Below, one piece after another: positions 1-9,199 of a stretch of 64,000 bases of DNA. Each line of letters starts with the position of its first letter. Position 1 is the stretch's first letter. The stretch covers positions 27,477-91,476 of the forward strand of contig JAAFIK010000008.1 of NCBI GenBank assembly GCA_013298665.1, written 5' to 3'. This stretch comes from Chitinophagales bacterium (GTDB lineage Bacteria > Bacteroidota > Bacteroidia > Chitinophagales > Chitinophagaceae). A program made the position numbers and the translations under genes. The notes beneath the pieces were generated by a model, which was not told the origin of the DNA, ran no database searches, and saw only the letters and a list, made by a program, of their open reading frames with translations.

Positions 1-3000
1 TGTGTGAGGAAATCCAGACACTTTCGCTCGATGAACACACCACAACGATAACAATTACCAACCTGGTGTTTGATGTGTCGTTGCTTGAAACAGTTCTGCC
101 ATTGTGCTGCGGTGGCAAAGTGATGATTGCCGATGAATTTATCACCACCGACATCAGTACCCTGGTAGCATATATTGTGCAGCATGGCGTAACCATACTT
201 CAGGGAACACCCACTTATTTCTCACTCTTCATGGAAGAGATCAGGCGTTTTTATAACAAGGGTATTAACGAAACGGTGAAGCATGTTTGTATTGGTGGTG
301 AATCGCTCAATAAGGCGCTGGCCGACCGGTTTGCAGAGTTCCTGCCCGGTATATCGCTGAATAACCACTACGGACCAACTGAGATCACTATTGATGCGAT
401 TACCAATCCGGGTGTTAAACTTTTTGACAGTAATATCATCGGTATGCCCATTGGCAATACCGAGGCTTATGTACTGGATGGTCAGGGTAACCTGCTTCCT
501 GAAAATGTTGCCGGAGAACTGGTGATTGCAGGCCCGTCTGTAACACAGGGGTACTGGAATGATCCTGAACTGACGGCGCAGAAGTTCAGGTCCATCCGTT
601 ATACTTCCGGCAGGGCTTATTTTACCGGTGATCTCGCTAAGCGTATGCCCAACGGTAATATTGAATTCATCGGCCGGAAGGACAAGCAGGTAAAAATCAG
701 GGGCTATCGTGTAGAGCTGGATGAAATCAATAATAATGTTTTACAGGTGGGTGGTATTGTGAGTGCACATACCGGTGTGTATAATAATCTCCTCGTATGC
801 TGGGTAGTTTCCAATGGTGCCACCGAGGACGATATTATTGGCTACCTGACCACCAAGCTGCCGACCTACATGCTGCCTACAGCTATCGAATTTATGGATA
901 CGATGCCGGTAACGGCAAATGGTAAAGTAGACGCCAGGCAATTGCCCGTACCGATGAAAAGCCGAAGGGTATATGCGCCACCGGTTACTGATGTACAAAA
1001 GAAAATCACTGCTATTTGCGAGGAAGTTATGGCCATTCCTGATATCGGGATCAACGATAATTTCTTTGAGCTGGGCGGACACAGTCTGCATATGGTACGC
1101 ATGGCGAATAAGATCAATGTAACTTTTCAAAAGCAGATCAGGATCAAGGATTTGTTTACGAATCATACGGTCAGCCTCATCAGTGAGTTGATTGAAGCCA
1201 AAGATCCTGCTGAGCGCAACCGGATTATACCCAAAACAAGTATTGGCGGAAAATATTTCCCTTTATCGCCATCCCAATACCGGTTGTGGATATCAGCACA
1301 ACTGGGTGGCAATACGGCCTTTAATGTGCCGGTACTGTTTAATATTACGGGCGACTTCAATCTTGAATATTTCAGGATGGTTATCCATGCCCTGATTGAA
1401 AGGCATGAAGCCCTGCGTACTTCTTTCCGTTTCAACGAAAAGAAAGAAATCTGCCAGTATATTTCAGATATGGATGAGCTTAACTTCAAAGTGGATTACA
1501 CACCTGAAATACTGCCGGATGCTGAAATCACGCGCCGCATAAACGAGATCATTGCATCGGACTTTGACCTTGACCGTGGTCCATTGATCAAGTCGGGCGT
1601 TTATCGTTCTGAAAAAGGCGTATGGGCAATGTATATCCTTATTCACCACCTGGTTACAGATGGCTGGTCGAGCGAGATCGTACTGGAAGAGATCACCAAA
1701 AACTACAACTCGTTGATGCAAACCGGCAAGTTGTATAATTTTAAACCATTGGAGATCCAGTATAAAGATTATACCGTTTGGCTTCGCGAGAACCTGGAAC
1801 GGATATTCTCTAATGAGGAGTCGTTCTGGATGAAATCGTTTAAAAAGGAGATTGTGCATTTCAGCCTGCCTATTGAAAAGACAAGACCCAAAAAGAAGAC
1901 TTATAATGGTAATGGGGTAAACCTCTGGAGTTCACTTTACCTCAACGAGCGTATCAATGAGTATGTAAAGAAAAACAACCAGACTGCGTTCTCGTTTGTA
2001 CTGGCTGTTTACAAGGTATTGCTGTACCGCTATACGAAACTGACCGATTTTACCGTAGGTACGCCTATCTCCGGGCGCATCAATCTGCAAACGGAAAACC
2101 AGATCGGCTTATACCTGAATACATTGCCAATCCGCAGCCAGTTTTCGGGAAGCGATACTTTTAAGGAAGTGATCGACAACGAGAACAAAGTGATGAAGGA
2201 GAGCCATGACAACCAGTTGTTTCAGATTGATGAATTGCTGAAACGACTGGACATCAAAACTCCGGTTGGGCATTCCCCGCTGTTCAATACCATGATCATT
2301 TTCCAGAACCAGACCTCGCTGGGTTTCACCAGTGTGGATAATGCCAAGGAAATGGATGTGCATATTGAACCACGCGACTTTAACGGCCTGACTTCACAGT
2401 TCGATATTGTGATTGCCTTTACAGAAACCAGGGATAAACTGGAAATCAATTCTGCCTACAACACAATCATCTACGAACAGGAGCATGTGAAAATGCTCAT
2501 GATCGACCTGATTTATCTTCTTGAAAAGGTACTGGAAAACCCTTATCAGACGCTTGATGATTTCTTTGCTAAAACGGAATATGAGTTCATGTGTGACAAG
2601 CCCATCGAATTTAAAACACCCCATTATGTGGAGCCGGAAGACGAAGAAGTGGTTATTGATGAGCATTATGTTTCCAGGGGTGTTGGCAACGTAGTGGTGA
2701 AAAGCGGACTGAAGGAAATCCTTGATAAATACCTTGAGAATGAGATTGAGTTTGATGATGACTATTTCTCCCGCGGGGGTAATTCTCTTGGTGCAATACA
2801 AGCGATCAATGACATCAATGAGAAATTCGATGTTCAGTTCTCCATCCTCGACTTCTACAACAACTCATCCATCAATAAACTGCATGACCTTATTGTTGGT
2901 GAAGGCGGTGGCGATGAGGCCGTGCTGCCCGAGGTGGCAGAAGTAGTAATGCCTGCCACGGCTGCACTGCCTGGTAAGGACATTTTTGTACGGCTTACCC

Positions 3001-3683
3001 AGGCAGACCAGAACCTGCCGGATATGTATATGATACCGCCGATACTGGGTAGCGGTGTGGTGTTCAAACCACTGGCCGATAAGGTGAAAGACTATTTCAA
3101 TGTATATGGTGTGGATATACCGGTACTTGACAACCAAAAAGATATCATTGGTGCTTTATCGCAAATCATCTATGATGCTATCCTTAAGGCCAGGGCAGAT
3201 GATGATGTGATCTTCCTGCTTGGTTATTCTATCGGTGTAAATATGGCTTATGAGGTAACCAAACTGCTTGAGGCGAAAGGTAAGGAGGTAGTGCTTTTCC
3301 TGATGGATCGCGGACCTGAAACCAACGGAAATCCGGGTATGACTGAAGCACTTGTTAAGGATGTCATCGAACAGCATCGCCCGCTTATTGAGATGCTTGC
3401 TGTAAAAGGTGAAGAGCCTGTAATCGAAGCAAGAATCAGGCAGGTACTCACAGGCATGGATCATTATACGGTAGCCGGGAAAATAAATGCCCCTGTATGC
3501 AGCTTCGAATGTAAGGATAATCCATTGCATGATTATATGCAGAACTGGACTGAATTTACCACAGGAAAGCATGAGGTAATAATGCTTTCAGGCGGCCACT
3601 ATGACGCGTTGCGTCAGGAGAATGTGGTGGTTATATCGGAAAAAATAAAAAATATATATCATGAAAGGTCAAGTGTTCATTAA
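1..3683 (+). CDS. Non-ribosomal peptide synthetase, C-terminal part (A-PCP-C-PCP-TE), 5' end outside window
   Basis: The reading frame is open from base 3, so the gene starts upstream. The order of domains is an adenylation domain (about 3-1000, with FDVS, NHYGPTE, YFTGDL and NGK motifs), a carrier domain (LGGHSL, serine codon near 1083), a condensation domain (about 1240-2560, with LSPSQYRLW, HEALRTSF and an intact HHxxxDG active site near 1650), a second carrier (GGNSL, serine near 2784) and a terminal thioesterase (GYSIG serine near 3228, late histidine in GGHYD). There is no adenylation domain between the C domain and the last carrier, so the final residue must be loaded in trans, plausibly by the free A domain at 4890-6452. 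The thioesterase suggests this is the last assembly-line protein. The asparate of FDVS supports an alpha-amino acid substrate. The stop overlaps the next start by 23 bases. Confidence 0.95.
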   Translation, partial: CEEIQTLSLDEHTTTITITNLVFDVSLLETVLPLCCGGKVMIADEFITTDISTLVAYIVQHGVTILQGTPTYFSLFMEEIRRFYNKGINETVKHVCIGGESLNKALADRFAEFLPGISLNNHYGPTEITIDAITNPGVKLFDSNIIGMPIGNTEAYVLDGQGNLLPENVAGELVIAGPSVTQGYWNDPELTAQKFRSIRYTSGRAYFTGDLAKRMPNGNIEFIGRKDKQVKIRGYRVELDEINNNVLQVGGIVSAHTGVYNNLLVCWVVSNGATEDDIIGYLTTKLPTYMLPTAIEFMDTMPVTANGKVDARQLPVPMKSRRVYAPPVTDVQKKITAICEEVMAIPDIGINDNFFELGGHSLHMVRMANKINVTFQKQIRIKDLFTNHTVSLISELIEAKDPAERNRIIPKTSIGGKYFPLSPSQYRLWISAQLGGNTAFNVPVLFNITGDFNLEYFRMVIHALIERHEALRTSFRFNEKKEICQYISDMDELNFKVDYTPEILPDAEITRRINEIIASDFDLDRGPLIKSGVYRSEKGVWAMYILIHHLVTDGWSSEIVLEEITKNYNSLMQTGKLYNFKPLEIQYKDYTVWLRENLERIFSNEESFWMKSFKKEIVHFSLPIEKTRPKKKTYNGNGVNLWSSLYLNERINEYVKKNNQTAFSFVLAVYKVLLYRYTKLTDFTVGTPISGRINLQTENQIGLYLNTLPIRSQFSGSDTFKEVIDNENKVMKESHDNQLFQIDELLKRLDIKTPVGHSPLFNTMIIFQNQTSLGFTSVDNAKEMDVHIEPRDFNGLTSQFDIVIAFTETRDKLEINSAYNTIIYEQEHVKMLMIDLIYLLEKVLENPYQTLDDFFAKTEYEFMCDKPIEFKTPHYVEPEDEEVVIDEHYVSRGVGNVVVKSGLKEILDKYLENEIEFDDDYFSRGGNSLGAIQAINDINEKFDVQFSILDFYNNSSINKLHDLIVGEGGGDEAVLPEVAEVVMPATAALPGKDIFVRLTQADQNLPDMYMIPPILGSGVVFKPLADKVKDYFNVYGVDIPVLDNQKDIIGALSQIIYDAILKARADDDVIFLLGYSIGVNMAYEVTKLLEAKGKEVVLFLMDRGPETNGNPGMTEALVKDVIEQHRPLIEMLAVKGEEPVIEARIRQVLTGMDHYTVAGKINAPVCSFECKDNPLHDYMQNWTEFTTGKHEVIMLSGGHYDALRQENVVVISEKIKNIYHERSSVH

Positions 3684-4614
3684 TTATTTAGACTGTTACA
3701 TTCCGGAAGACAGGCTGTATTTTGAAGAGAATAAAGAATTTTTCAATGAGCCCCATCCGGGTGTTCCGTTCGACAGTTCTGAAAAGTTTTTCGATTTTGT
3801 AAAAAAGTACCTTGACATTGACAGTGTTACTATAGAAAAGAATCTTACACTGGAAGAAATGGCTATGGGCTTGCTGAAGAAAAACCTGGATGCGGGTAAA
3901 ATTGACCCTGCCACAATCACGCATATCGTGCTGGCACCGGATTTGTATAACCACCTGCCCAGTTTCGGACATCGGGTGCAGTTTGAACTGAACATGCCCA
4001 GGGCAAGTGTGGTAAGGATAACGGATAATTTTTGTGCAAACATTGATGTTGCAATCGGCTGGGTTGCAAAGATGATTGAAGGGGAAACAGCGCCGGTGAA
4101 CGTACTCGTTATTGCCGGAACGCGTCTGGGTGAAGGATTTGATATTCGTGTGGTGGGGAGCTACGGTGTACTCGGTGATGCAGCGGGCATCATGCTGATG
4201 TCCAACAACAGGGAAAATGCGATTGCTGAAGTATTGGGTCAGGAAACCGTTACAAAGGGGGTTTTGTACAATGCAGATCTTGCAAAGGATAATACCATTC
4301 TGCATTTTCAATCGTATTCCGAAAGCGTTAAGAAGGTATTGGCGAAGTGTAAGCTTACTGCTGCTGACGTATCGCAGGTACTGCTGCACAACGCCAACCA
4401 GATGCTTGTTACCGAAACCCTCAAGTCCTGCGGCATCAAGCCCGATAAGATTGATAAAACCAATCACAAAAAATATGGTCACTTAGGCACGGTTGATTTG
4501 TTGCTCAACCTTAAAACCAATATTGAAAATGCCCCATCAAACCAGGAAAATCTTATTTCTGTGAACCTTGGGGTGGTAGGCACATATGTTTCAACTTTAT
4601 TTAAAAAAATATAA
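3661..4614 (+). CDS. KAS III (FabH)-like enzyme with altered catalytic triad, probable acyltransferase
   Basis: This 317-residue protein has the thiolase fold of beta-ketoacyl-ACP synthase III. The nucleophile is Cys125 (NFCANID) and the histidine is His243 (LLHNAN). At the place where FabH has asparagine (YGN-T) the sequence reads YGH, giving His274, so the triad is Cys-His-His. Cluster-encoded KAS III homologues with a changed third residue, such as CerJ, are known to move acyl groups to O, N or other nucleophiles rather than to condense malonyl-ACP. I infer a similar acyl-transfer or condensing role using the carrier encoded directly downstream. The gene overlaps the NRPS by 23 bases and is followed after 4 bases by the carrier, so the three are probably translated from one transcript. 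Confidence 0.85.
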   Translation: MKGQVFINYLDCYIPEDRLYFEENKEFFNEPHPGVPFDSSEKFFDFVKKYLDIDSVTIEKNLTLEEMAMGLLKKNLDAGKIDPATITHIVLAPDLYNHLPSFGHRVQFELNMPRASVVRITDNFCANIDVAIGWVAKMIEGETAPVNVLVIAGTRLGEGFDIRVVGSYGVLGDAAGIMLMSNNRENAIAEVLGQETVTKGVLYNADLAKDNTILHFQSYSESVKKVLAKCKLTAADVSQVLLHNANQMLVTETLKSCGIKPDKIDKTNHKKYGHLGTVDLLLNLKTNIENAPSNQENLISVNLGVVGTYVSTLFKKI

Positions 4615-4618
4615 TACA

Positions 4619-4882
4619 ATGGACGTACAAAAAATCGTGCTGGATACGATAAAAGAGAAAGGTGAAGAACTTTCGCTTCATATTGAAGCAGCGGATAATG
4701 ATAAACTCAAAGACCTGGGTTTTGATTCCATCCAGTTTCTGGGGGTTGTCATTTCTATCTGCGAAAAGCTGAATATTGATATGAACCATGTAAACAGCAT
4801 GGAAATATCCACCGAAAACAGCATAACCGAATTTGTAAACAATTTCAGGGTGTACATGCCCGGCGAAGTTTCTTTGAATTGA
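4619..4882 (+). CDS. Free-standing acyl/peptidyl carrier protein
   Basis: This is an 87-residue carrier protein. The phosphopantetheine attachment serine is Ser37 in the motif LGFDSIQFL. A longer frame opens at 4586 inside the end of the preceding gene, but the ATG at 4619 gives the normal carrier length and starts after the previous stop. It lies between the KAS III-like gene and the free adenylation enzyme, so it could be the acceptor for either: an acyl group for the KAS III, or an amino acid loaded by the A domain and then oxidised by the P450. The phosphopantetheinyl transferase at 17137-17781 is the likely activating enzyme. Confidence 0.9.
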   Translation: MDVQKIVLDTIKEKGEELSLHIEAADNDKLKDLGFDSIQFLGVVISICEKLNIDMNHVNSMEISTENSITEFVNNFRVYMPGEVSLN

Positions 4883-4889
4883 TTGAGCT

Positions 4890-6452
4890 ATGAGACATAT
4901 ATTTGATCAGAAAGCACCCGTTTTATCGGGTATTATTACCGAGTATGCACAGCGTACACCTGAAAGGAATGCTATAAAGGATGGCGCTACTGAATACAGT
5001 TTCGGAGCGCTTGAGATTCTTTCCAATAACCTTGCACAGCGCCTGGTGGAAACTTACCATGTCCGTAAGGGACAACGTATTCTTTTTATTGCAGAAAAGG
5101 CCAGTGAGATCATTGTTGCTGTTATTGCTACATGGAAAGCCGGTGCTGTTTTTGTGCCGGTAGATCGCAATAATGGCGCTAACCGGACTAAATTTATCAT
5201 TGATAATGTTTCACCTGCTGTTATCATTTCTTCACAGGAACTGCTCACGAAGTTTGCCGAGGTTATAGCAGACATTCCGACGATCAGTTATGAGTTCATC
5301 AGGACAATGGATAAAGTGAACGACAGTTTTACCAGCAAGCCCGAAGTTGTTGGTGATGATATTGCGATAATACTGCATACTTCCGGCTCAACAGGCAATC
5401 CCAAAGGGGTTGTACTTGAGCATAAAAGTGTTGTTGCCTATTTCAGGGCACATAACCTGCTTTTCCTTTTTGATGAAGAGTGCAAGAATATTAACTACGG
5501 ACCTTACCACTTCGATGTAAGCATACAGGACACTTTTCTGCCGCTTTATTTCGGCGCGGCTGTTTATGTTTACCGTGGCATGCTCATCTCTACCATCGTG
5601 ATCAACCTGCTGCTGAAAGAATCTGCAACACATGTTATTGCGGTATCTTCTGTACTTGCCCTGATTACGGGGGATAAAGACGAGATACAGAAACTCAAAG
5701 GGTCAGGACTGAAAGTGTGTATGACAGGCGGAGAGATCTGTGATACCAAGCTGATCAACAAATGGCTGGCAACATTACCGGATATCCGGCTGTATAATGG
5801 TTATGGTCCTACAGAATGTAATTCACTTTGTATGGCCTACCAGATACCTGTTGCAGATTATGATCGTGATGCACTTTTTCCCATAGGCAAACCTTTTGAT
5901 CAGATGAAGGTAGCGCTGATTGATGGCAACATGGAAGAGATTACGGAGAATGGTAAAACTGGTACGCTTATCGTGGCAGGCCCGCAATTGATGCGCGAGT
6001 ACTGGAATCTTCCCGATCATACCGAAAAAGCCTTCTTCTGGCTCCGTGGTGAGCGATATTATATTACCGGTGATCTGGCAAAGCGGGATGATGAAGGCAA
6101 TTATTATTTTGAAGGCAGAAACGACAGTGAAGTAAAGATACATGGACGTCGCATCAATCTCAACGAAATCAGGAACTGTCTGCTGCGGATTGAAGATACA
6201 GATTATGCGGTTGTGGGTACTGTTGCTGTAAATAACACCACGAGTATATACGCCTATGTTTATCAGTCTGCTGAAAAGAAGCAACTGGAGCAGCCATACA
6301 TTATTGAGTTTCTCCGTAAAACCCTTCCGGAATACATGATACCCAAGTATGTTTTTGTATCCAGTGAAATCATCAAAACCAGTACCAATAAAATCAATGA
6401 ACAGGAAATCAGAAAGGATGTAGAGTCAAAAATATTAGCCGTTACTAATTAA
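4890..6452 (+). CDS. Stand-alone adenylation (AMP-binding) enzyme
   Basis: This 520-residue protein is a single NRPS-type adenylation domain with no carrier or condensation domain. Visible motifs are the P-loop-like TSGSTGNPKG, FDVSIQDTF, the core NGYGPTE, YYITGDLAKR, the hinge region EGRNDSEVKIHGRR and a final lysine in TNKIN. Aligning by hand to the gramicidin phenylalanine A domain, the pocket reads roughly D-V-Q-I-M-G-G-S-L-K; the first aspartate supports an alpha-amino (or alpha-hydrazino) acid with a free alpha amine. I do not recognise the full code. It starts 7 bases after the carrier stop and probably loads that carrier, the A-less last NRPS module, or both. Confidence 0.9.
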   Translation: MRHIFDQKAPVLSGIITEYAQRTPERNAIKDGATEYSFGALEILSNNLAQRLVETYHVRKGQRILFIAEKASEIIVAVIATWKAGAVFVPVDRNNGANRTKFIIDNVSPAVIISSQELLTKFAEVIADIPTISYEFIRTMDKVNDSFTSKPEVVGDDIAIILHTSGSTGNPKGVVLEHKSVVAYFRAHNLLFLFDEECKNINYGPYHFDVSIQDTFLPLYFGAAVYVYRGMLISTIVINLLLKESATHVIAVSSVLALITGDKDEIQKLKGSGLKVCMTGGEICDTKLINKWLATLPDIRLYNGYGPTECNSLCMAYQIPVADYDRDALFPIGKPFDQMKVALIDGNMEEITENGKTGTLIVAGPQLMREYWNLPDHTEKAFFWLRGERYYITGDLAKRDDEGNYYFEGRNDSEVKIHGRRINLNEIRNCLLRIEDTDYAVVGTVAVNNTTSIYAYVYQSAEKKQLEQPYIIEFLRKTLPEYMIPKYVFVSSEIIKTSTNKINEQEIRKDVESKILAVTN

Positions 6453-6479
6453 TTATATAAACAAAAAACACATACTACA

Positions 6480-7643
6480 ATGAGCAACTATTATCAATTT
6501 TATGAAAATTTGATGAAGATACCACCAATAAAGTTGAAAGATTCGTGGTTGATTACAAAGTACGATGATGTAAAGTATTGCCTGAAGGAAGACAAACTTT
6601 TTTCAGTACAGCGGGTACCCCTGATGTTCAGCGCACCGGATACGGATAAAACCAATCCAAAAGTGCAATTTGCTGAAGACATCCTTACAAAATGGATCAT
6701 ACACAAAGATACCGGGGCTACTGAAACCAAACGTGAGGTGGTGCAGAACCTGGTTAACTATACCAATACCAACCTTAAAGACGATACCATTAAGTACTAT
6801 GAGTATTACCTCGATAAACTCAGGGACAGGGAAGAGTATGACCTGAAGTATGACCTCATACTGCCGATTGTAGTGTCCAATACAATGAGCATGCTCAATA
6901 TGAAGCGGAGTAAATTTATTGAAGAACAAATCCGCACGATCTATAAGCATGTTGAAGTGGTGTCTATAGCTGTTGAAGACGTAACCATGCACGGCAATGA
7001 CCGCATCATGGAATTCGCAGACAGCCTGCTCTACCTGGTAAAAATCAGTGCTGAGTATGATGGCATCAGCGATGTATTTCCTATAGAAGATTTTAATACG
7101 AATAACTACACGCTTGTTCAGCTCCAGAACAGTCTTATTCTTGGCACACTGGTATTCAGTAGTATTAACCTGATTGTAAACGCGATCAAGGTAATGAAGG
7201 ATCATGCGGACATGGTGACAGATGACAATATTAAGGATTGTATTCTTGAGGCTACCCGTATTGAGTCTCCCGTGCAGGGTGTATTGCGTATCGCTACTGA
7301 AGACGTTGTACTGCGTAACGCACAGATCAAAAAAGGGGATTGCCTTACTGTACTCGTAGGTGCTGCCAACCGCGATGGTACAGTGCCGGAATTCAAAGAT
7401 CCGAAGAAGTTTGACCTTGATCGTAAGAAAGCACCATTGCTGACTTATGGGTATGGTATCCATGCCTGTATCGGCCAACGGCTTTCTATGGATTTTGCTC
7501 AGATACTTGTAACACGGATGTGGAACGACAACAACTTTGAAATCAAAGACTTTGTATGGGCCGACGAAATGGTAGGGTACAGGAGTATGCGTTCCATAAC
7601 AGTAACCAATAAAATACATGCAGGAGAGCTTCAGGAGGCATAA
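6480..7643 (+). CDS. Cytochrome P450 with unusual I-helix
   Basis: This 387-residue protein is a bacterial class I-type soluble P450. The haem-binding loop YGYGIHACIG places the thiolate ligand at Cys330, and the K-helix ExxR is Glu257-Arg260. The I-helix, which usually carries the acid-alcohol pair of the AGxET motif, reads LGTLVFSSINL, so the acid is replaced by Phe226 with Ser227/Ser228 following. Proton delivery may therefore be non-standard. P450s next to free A domain and carrier genes often hydroxylate a carrier-bound amino acid; that is an inference here. No ferredoxin or reductase gene is adjacent. A 148-base gap follows before the N-hydroxylase gene. Confidence 0.9.
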   Translation: MSNYYQFYENLMKIPPIKLKDSWLITKYDDVKYCLKEDKLFSVQRVPLMFSAPDTDKTNPKVQFAEDILTKWIIHKDTGATETKREVVQNLVNYTNTNLKDDTIKYYEYYLDKLRDREEYDLKYDLILPIVVSNTMSMLNMKRSKFIEEQIRTIYKHVEVVSIAVEDVTMHGNDRIMEFADSLLYLVKISAEYDGISDVFPIEDFNTNNYTLVQLQNSLILGTLVFSSINLIVNAIKVMKDHADMVTDDNIKDCILEATRIESPVQGVLRIATEDVVLRNAQIKKGDCLTVLVGAANRDGTVPEFKDPKKFDLDRKKAPLLTYGYGIHACIGQRLSMDFAQILVTRMWNDNNFEIKDFVWADEMVGYRSMRSITVTNKIHAGELQEA

Positions 7644-7791
7644 GTGACCGGATGTCATACTGCATAACTATTTTTCGACGCAACCAGGAATCCGGATAAC
7701 AGGTTCGCTGTACGGTTGTTGCCATATTGCTGGTGATGACTTGGATATGCCCGAAAGCACTCAATATTTAAAACAAACCATATAAGAGATC

Positions 7792-9156
7792 ATGATAAGC
7801 AACGAAAAAGTTTACGATGTACTGGGGATTGGTTTTGGCCCTGCCAATATCTCGGTAGCCATTGCCATGGAAAGCGATGAGGTTGGATTTGCAGGAACGC
7901 GTTTATTCCTGGAAAGCAAGCAAGGCTCTATCTGGCAGGAGCACATGCTTTTTGAAGGATCAGATATCCAGAATAATCCTTTACGGGATATGGTTACGCC
8001 CAGAAATCCGAGGAGCCGTTTCGGCTTTATCAGTTTCCTGCATGCCAAAAACCGGTTTATGAAATTCCTCAATACCGGTCTGCATCATCCTTACCGGATA
8101 GAATATGCCCAGTATGTAGCCTGGGTTGCAGAACACTTTCAAAAGGATGTCCGTTATAATACCACGGTTACGGATATCCAGTTGCTGGATGATGACGGCA
8201 AACCCCTGTATAAACTGATGGACAGGGATGGTAATACCTATTATGGAAGAACGCTTGTCATGGCGCCGGGCAGAACACCCATGATTCCACCTGCATTTAC
8301 AGCATTGCAGACAGACAGGGTTATACACCTGAACGATTACCTGAAAACGATGGCCAGATACCCCGCGGAAGCACTGAGCAGAATTGCTGTTGTCGGGGGC
8401 AGTCAGAGTGCAGTAGAAATATTGCTTCACCTTTCCGATACACACCCCAAATCTGAATTGCTGGGTATCAGCAGGTGCTTTGGTTACAAACAGAAGGATG
8501 TCAATCCTTTTACCGGAGAAGTTTATTTTCAGGAATTTGTAGATATCTTTTATCATGCAGACCGCGCTACAAAACGCCGCTTGCAGGATGACCTCAGGCT
8601 CACCAATTATTCTGCAAGTGATGCAGATGTACTGGATGCCCTTTACAAAAAGATGTATATGCAGGAAGTACAGGGCAATGAAAAGATCACCATACACCGC
8701 AGCGCACATATCCAGTCTGCTTTAGTAATGGATGAAAATAGTGTACGGATCGGCTTGAAGAAACTGGAACACCCGGAATTGTTTTATGAAGATGTATCTC
8801 TGGTGATACTGGCTACGGGCTTCAAGGACATAGGAATGCCTGATGAGAACGACAGGGGGAACCTCGAACCATATCCAAAATTATTTGCTCCTGTAATTGA
8901 TCATATTCAACTCGACGATCGCGGCTGTTTGCTGATCAACAGAAACTATTCTGCCAACCTGAAAAATTATGCCGGAGACTCTTGCTTTGTAAACGGGCTT
9001 TGTGAGTCATCGCATGGTATGGGTGATGCGGGTTCCTTCAGCCTGTTGAGTTTCCGTTCGGGCGAAATCGTAACAGGACTTAACAACTACCTTGCGGCTA
9101 TAGACGGGCAAAAAAAAACTAATGGTGTAGCCAGGCCGGAAGACATCTATGCCTGA
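7792..9156 (+). CDS. L-lysine/L-ornithine N-hydroxylase family monooxygenase
   Basis: This 454-residue flavoprotein belongs to the family of IucD, PvdA and SidA, which hydroxylate the side-chain amine of lysine or ornithine using FAD, NADPH and oxygen. The FAD site is the N-terminal GIGFGPANISVA, the NADPH site is VVGGSQSAVEIL (near residue 203), and the conserved ATGF lies near residue 343. The lysine or ornithine preference cannot be decided by eye. Such enzymes serve hydroxamate siderophores, but the next genes are a cupin, a methionyl-tRNA synthetase-like enzyme and a DAO-family oxidase, which is the gene set for hydrazine formation from N-hydroxylysine (as Spb38 does in the s56-p1 pathway). 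That context makes an N-N bond precursor role more likely than a siderophore role. Confidence 0.9.
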   Translation: MISNEKVYDVLGIGFGPANISVAIAMESDEVGFAGTRLFLESKQGSIWQEHMLFEGSDIQNNPLRDMVTPRNPRSRFGFISFLHAKNRFMKFLNTGLHHPYRIEYAQYVAWVAEHFQKDVRYNTTVTDIQLLDDDGKPLYKLMDRDGNTYYGRTLVMAPGRTPMIPPAFTALQTDRVIHLNDYLKTMARYPAEALSRIAVVGGSQSAVEILLHLSDTHPKSELLGISRCFGYKQKDVNPFTGEVYFQEFVDIFYHADRATKRRLQDDLRLTNYSASDADVLDALYKKMYMQEVQGNEKITIHRSAHIQSALVMDENSVRIGLKKLEHPELFYEDVSLVILATGFKDIGMPDENDRGNLEPYPKLFAPVIDHIQLDDRGCLLINRNYSANLKNYAGDSCFVNGLCESSHGMGDAGSFSLLSFRSGEIVTGLNNYLAAIDGQKKTNGVARPEDIYA

Positions 9157-9199
9157 AAAGCCTGTGAACATTTTTAAAAATAAAACATAAATAAGGATC

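Noticed and set aside
3688..4482. Long minus-strand frame (264 codons) opposite the KAS III-like gene
   Set aside because: It lies fully antisense to a clear coding gene, and its translation has no domain-like pattern.
6603..7658. Minus-strand frame of 351 codons opposite the P450
   Set aside because: The plus-strand P450 has all family motifs; the antisense frame is a compositional shadow.
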